Source: Chitinophaga cymbidii
GTDB taxonomy: Bacteria > Bacteroidota > Bacteroidia > Chitinophagales > Chitinophagaceae
Direction of reading: 5' to 3'
Assembly (NCBI RefSeq): GCF_007992715.1
Contig: NZ_BKAU01000001.1
Span: forward strand, 1,302,001-1,366,000
Length of the DNA stretch: 64,000 bases
The notes under the pieces were generated by a model. The model was not told the origin of the DNA. It did no database searches and worked only from the letters and a program-made list of their open reading frames with translations. A program made the translations under genes and the position numbers. Below are positions 61,213-64,000 of the stretch, piece after piece. Position 1 is the stretch's first letter, and each line of letters opens with the position of its first letter.

Positions 61213-62334
61213 ATGAACCAAAATCAACGTTTCCTTTCGCTCGATGTTTTCCGGGGGCTGACGGTGGCTTGCATGATCCTGGTGAACACGCCCGGCAGCT
61301 GGCGCTACGTATGGGAGCCGCTCCAACATGCTAAATGGGACGGCTGTACGCCCACCGATCTTGTCTTTCCCTTCTTCCTTTTCGCCGTTGGCAATGCCAT
61401 GAGCTTTGCCATGAAGAAGTTCAGCACGATGAGCAACGCGGAGGTTTTAGGAAAGATCTTCAAACGCACGGCCCTCATTTTTCTCATCGGCATCCTCCTG
61501 GGCTGGTTTCCCTTCGTGAAGTATGATGAAGCGGGTGAGCTGGTATTCAAAAGTCCCGCTAACCTGCGCATTATGGGCGTATTGCAGCGCATCGCGCTCT
61601 GTTATGGTATCGGCGCCCTACTGATCCATTATTTGAAGCCGAAGGGCGCGCTGATCGCCACGGGCGTGCTGCTGCTGGGGTACTGGGCGGTATTGTGGGC
61701 TTTCGGCGGCAGCGATCCCTACAGTCTGGAAGGGCACATCGGCTTGCAGATCGATAAGATGATACTGGGAGAAAATCATATGTACCACGGCGAAGGGCTT
61801 GCCTTTGAGCCAGAGGGACTGCTGAGCACGCTGCCGGCAGTGGGTAATGTGGTGCTCGGATATTGGGTAGGATGGTTCGTGCAGCGGAACCGGCAAAGTC
61901 CTACGATGCTCATGCGTCTGGTGGCGGCAGGTAGCATTCTCGTGGCGCTGGGCCTGATCTGGGGCGTCGCCTTCCCGATCAATAAAAAGATATGGACCAG
62001 CTCCTATACGCTGTATACGGTCGGCATCGCTACGCTGCTGCTGTCTGTCATGATCTACTTCATAGAGATCAGGAAGGCGCGCGCCGGTACCTATTTCTTT
62101 GAAGTTTTCGGGAAGAACCCGCTGTTCATTTATGTGATGTCTGGCGTGGTAGTGAGGTTATACGGACTGATCATCATCAACGATCAGAATTTTTATGGAT
62201 GGTTGTACACGCACGTGTTTCAGCCGGTGTTCGGGAATTATACGGGGTCGTTCCTGTTTGGCATCTTCCACGTGCTGTTGTTGTGGTTATTGGGTTGGTG
62301 GATGGATAGAAAGAAGATATACATCCGGGTGTGA
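61213..62334 (+). CDS. NagX/HGSNAT-like membrane acyltransferase (DUF5009)
   Basis: A 373-residue membrane protein with about ten helices. RFLSLDVFRGLTVACMILVNTPGSW and CTPTDLVFPFFLFAVGNAMSF are the family signatures, shared with human heparan-alpha-glucosaminide N-acetyltransferase and bacterial NagX. Such enzymes move an acetyl group from cytoplasmic acetyl-CoA to the amino group of a glucosamine outside the membrane. The usual partners are glycan-degradation genes, but none lies next to it here. It is convergent with the rtcB gene, 7 bases apart. Confidence 0.9.
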   Translation: MNQNQRFLSLDVFRGLTVACMILVNTPGSWRYVWEPLQHAKWDGCTPTDLVFPFFLFAVGNAMSFAMKKFSTMSNAEVLGKIFKRTALIFLIGILLGWFPFVKYDEAGELVFKSPANLRIMGVLQRIALCYGIGALLIHYLKPKGALIATGVLLLGYWAVLWAFGGSDPYSLEGHIGLQIDKMILGENHMYHGEGLAFEPEGLLSTLPAVGNVVLGYWVGWFVQRNRQSPTMLMRLVAAGSILVALGLIWGVAFPINKKIWTSSYTLYTVGIATLLLSVMIYFIEIRKARAGTYFFEVFGKNPLFIYVMSGVVVRLYGLIIINDQNFYGWLYTHVFQPVFGNYTGSFLFGIFHVLLLWLLGWWMDRKKIYIRV

Positions 62335-62341
62335 TTGACCA

Positions 62342-63751
62342 TCAATCTTCTCTCGGCCCGCCTTCCGCCATCCGCACGATCTTCGGGTGGAACTTGCCCA
62401 CCACGTCCACCAGTGCGGTCTGTGCTTTCATCACGGTTTCGATGTCCTTGTAAGCGCCGGGGGCTTCGTCCAGCCCACCGCCGATGAGCTTCACTTTGTG
62501 CTCCTGCAGGAGCTTGTTCAGCTCGTGCCCGGTAAAGGACTGTGTGGCTTTGGAACGGCTCATCTGCCTCCCGGCGCCATGTGACGCGGAATCCAGCGAT
62601 GCCGCTTCACCACGGCCGCGCACAATGAAACCCGGTGCGGTCATAGACCCTGGTATCACACCGAGTACACCTTTGCCTGCCGGCGTAGCGCCCTTCCGGT
62701 GTACCACCAGCTCTTCTCCGCCATGCGTTTCCTTCCAGGCGAAATTGTGGTGGTTCTCTACCCTCGCCAGCAGTTGTCCGCCTACGGCCCGGACCAGTCT
62801 TTTATGGATCTGGTGGTGACAGGCAGAGGCGTAATCTCCGGCGAGGTTCATAGCCAGCCAGTATTCCTGTCCTGCTTCGCTGTCCAGTTCTAACCAGGCG
62901 AGGTGCTGCACTTCCCGTGGCAGCGGCGTGATCTCGCGCGCCACTTTGGTATAATGCCCCGCGATCTGGGCGCCCAGGCCACGGGAACCGGAATGCGACA
63001 ACAAACCGATATACCGGCCGGGCGGCAGCGCCCATTCGTTGTCAGCATCGGTAATGTCCACCAGTCCCCATTCCACAAAGTGGTTACCGGAACCGGAGGT
63101 GCTCAGCTGCGCGGCCGCTTTCTGATGCAGGTGCTTCAGCAACCCGATCTCGCTGAAGGCAGGATGTTCCAGCACTTCGTCTTCCAGCCGGGGCTTCCAT
63201 TCAGCGCCGGCGCCGAACACCGTGCCGGCGATCAGCTCGCGCTTGAATACGGAGGCGTTCTTTTCCAGCTGTTCCTGCGGGATGTCCAGGATGCTCAGGC
63301 ACATCCGGCAGCCGATGTCAACACCTACGCCGTAGGGGATCACCGCATTCCTCACGGCGAGCACGCCGCCGATCGGCAGGCCATAACCCTGGTGGGCATC
63401 CGGCATCAATGCGCCGGCGGCGGTCACGGGCAGGCGCATGGCGTAATTCATCTGGCTGATAGCGCCTTCGTCTATAAATTCCTTTCCGTATACGGCATAG
63501 TCTGCCGGCGCTTCATTTAAGGCGATCTCCTTTGATTCTTCCACGATCAGCTTCTCCGCGATCTTTCCGAGGTGTTCGTCTTCACGGTAGGCTTCCGGTT
63601 CCTGCAGCACTTTCTGCAGCAGAGCCAGTGCATCGTTTTGTGAATGATGTTTATAGTGCTGCTCCATCACGGTGATGGCCACACTGATGACGGGGGATTC
63701 CGGGAACCCGATGTTCCGGAGGTCTTTACCCCGCAATTTTAACTTTGCCAT
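62342..63751 (-). CDS. rtcB: RtcB family RNA ligase
   Basis: A 469-residue RtcB protein that seals 2',3'-cyclic phosphate and 5'-OH RNA ends using GTP and Mn2+. Metal-binding motifs are intact: GVDIGCRMCLSI (Cys and Asp), SGSGNHFVEW, HSGSRGLGAQIAGHYT and HNFAWKETHGGEELVVHRKGATPA. SHGAGRQMSRSKA near residue 395 holds the histidine that becomes GMP-linked. It resembles the shorter-bodied bacterial RtcB group; no archease or RtcA gene is adjacent. Possible roles are tRNA or rRNA repair and stress response. It follows a small basic gene by 27 bases. Confidence 0.95.
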   Translation of the reverse strand: MAKLKLRGKDLRNIGFPESPVISVAITVMEQHYKHHSQNDALALLQKVLQEPEAYREDEHLGKIAEKLIVEESKEIALNEAPADYAVYGKEFIDEGAISQMNYAMRLPVTAAGALMPDAHQGYGLPIGGVLAVRNAVIPYGVGVDIGCRMCLSILDIPQEQLEKNASVFKRELIAGTVFGAGAEWKPRLEDEVLEHPAFSEIGLLKHLHQKAAAQLSTSGSGNHFVEWGLVDITDADNEWALPPGRYIGLLSHSGSRGLGAQIAGHYTKVAREITPLPREVQHLAWLELDSEAGQEYWLAMNLAGDYASACHHQIHKRLVRAVGGQLLARVENHHNFAWKETHGGEELVVHRKGATPAGKGVLGVIPGSMTAPGFIVRGRGEAASLDSASHGAGRQMSRSKATQSFTGHELNKLLQEHKVKLIGGGLDEAPGAYKDIETVMKAQTALVDVVGKFHPKIVRMAEGGPRED

Positions 63752-63778
63752 GTTGTTGTTATCAAATGGCTGAACATG

Positions 63779-63982
63779 TCAGCCATTGTTCATCTTCAAA
63801 TTCTGTTCCTTTCTGTGCTGCTTACCTTTTTGCCGGTCCGCCCCATGAGGCAGGAGGGCCAGCAGCAATCTGCCGCCGTTGTCATCGTATTGCCCGTCGT
63901 ACCGCACGTGGTATATGTTGGATAATGCCGCGAGGCGGCCTTTGCGGGTATCGATATAGGCAGGTCTTTTTGTCCGTTTCAT
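63779..63982 (-). CDS. Small basic protein (67 aa), possible rtcB partner
   Basis: A 67-residue frame, MKRTKRPAYIDTRKGRLAAL followed by SNIYHVRYDGQYDDNGGRLLLALL and a Lys/Gln/Asn-rich tail. It is highly basic and has no hydrophobic helix. It ends 27 bases before the rtcB ATG in the same direction, so co-transcription is likely if it is real. The length and composition give little to judge by, and it may be shorter or spurious. No homology can be claimed. Confidence 0.5.
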   Translation of the reverse strand: MKRTKRPAYIDTRKGRLAALSNIYHVRYDGQYDDNGGRLLLALLPHGADRQKGKQHRKEQNLKMNNG

Positions 63983-64000
63983 CTGTTCTGTTTTTTTTGT

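Overview
The window looks like chromosomal DNA of a Bacteroidota bacterium, most likely a Chitinophagaceae member close to Chitinophaga. The reasons are a SusC/SusD pair under a FecI/FecR-type sigma and anti-sigma couple, TAnnTTTG (-7) promoter elements typical of the phylum, a family of phylum-restricted domains (DUF4369-TlpA, DUF2141, DUF6496, DUF4974), and a RemB/Wzi-like barrel. No taxonomy search could be run, so the genus is inference. Most of the window is GC-rich with long spurious antisense frames; the polysaccharide block in the middle is clearly AT-rich.

Layout. 1-4338 (minus): a Tat-exported partial gene, a DUF1501 protein and a large c-type-cytochrome/DUF1549/DUF1553 lipoprotein. 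4890-5240: a lone HTH regulator. 5336-12138 (minus): sigma factor, FecR, SusC with an STN domain, and SusD, a nutrient uptake unit with its own trans-envelope signalling. 12270-13501: two small plus-strand genes. 13560-16046 (minus): amino-acid permease and a PLP trans-sulfuration-type enzyme. 16090-18984: cobalamin riboswitch, BtuB-like receptor and a CobC-like phosphatase, a B12 salvage unit. 18981-22420: XRE-cupin regulator, MarC protein, tRNA-Arg(CCG), an AT-rich PD-(D/E)XK protein, a P-loop kinase-like protein and an unrecognised family protein. 22643-31682: secreted protease with a PDZ domain, TlpA-like thioredoxin, a GH71/99-like secreted protein, a YCII/ECF42 sigma pair, a GHL10-PGRP fusion and a DUF2141 protein. 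31698-35749: two divergent basic low-complexity proteins (one histone H1-like), YdeI-like protein, HigBA toxin-antitoxin, carboxypeptidase-regulatory-like protein, isopentenyl-diphosphate isomerase and another ECF sigma factor.

36192-58172 (all plus): a Wzx/Wzy-type capsule or exopolysaccharide locus. It holds nucleotide-sugar dehydrogenase, Wza-like exporter, Wzz-like chain-length protein, Wzx flippase, methyltransferase, four glycosyltransferases, a Wzy-like polymerase, a three-gene oxidoreductase/acetyltransferase/aminotransferase set that would make a 3-N-acyl-amino sugar, a 4,6-dehydratase plus reductase pair for a 6-deoxy-HexNAc, the initiating phosphoglycosyl transferase, GDP-fucose genes gmd and fcl, and a Wzi/RemB-like outer membrane barrel. 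Two nearly identical promoter-like segments lie in front of the dehydrogenase and the Wza-like gene.

58336-63982: a 32-residue membrane smORF with its own terminator, an ABC-F ATPase, a small protein distantly resembling the 21623 gene, a NagX/HGSNAT-like membrane acyltransferase, RtcB RNA ligase and a small basic protein. I see no phage, insertion sequence or CRISPR array. The strongest leads are the duplicated capsule promoter, the 58336 smORF, the tRNA-palindrome-nuclease junction and the promoter of the toxin-antitoxin pair.
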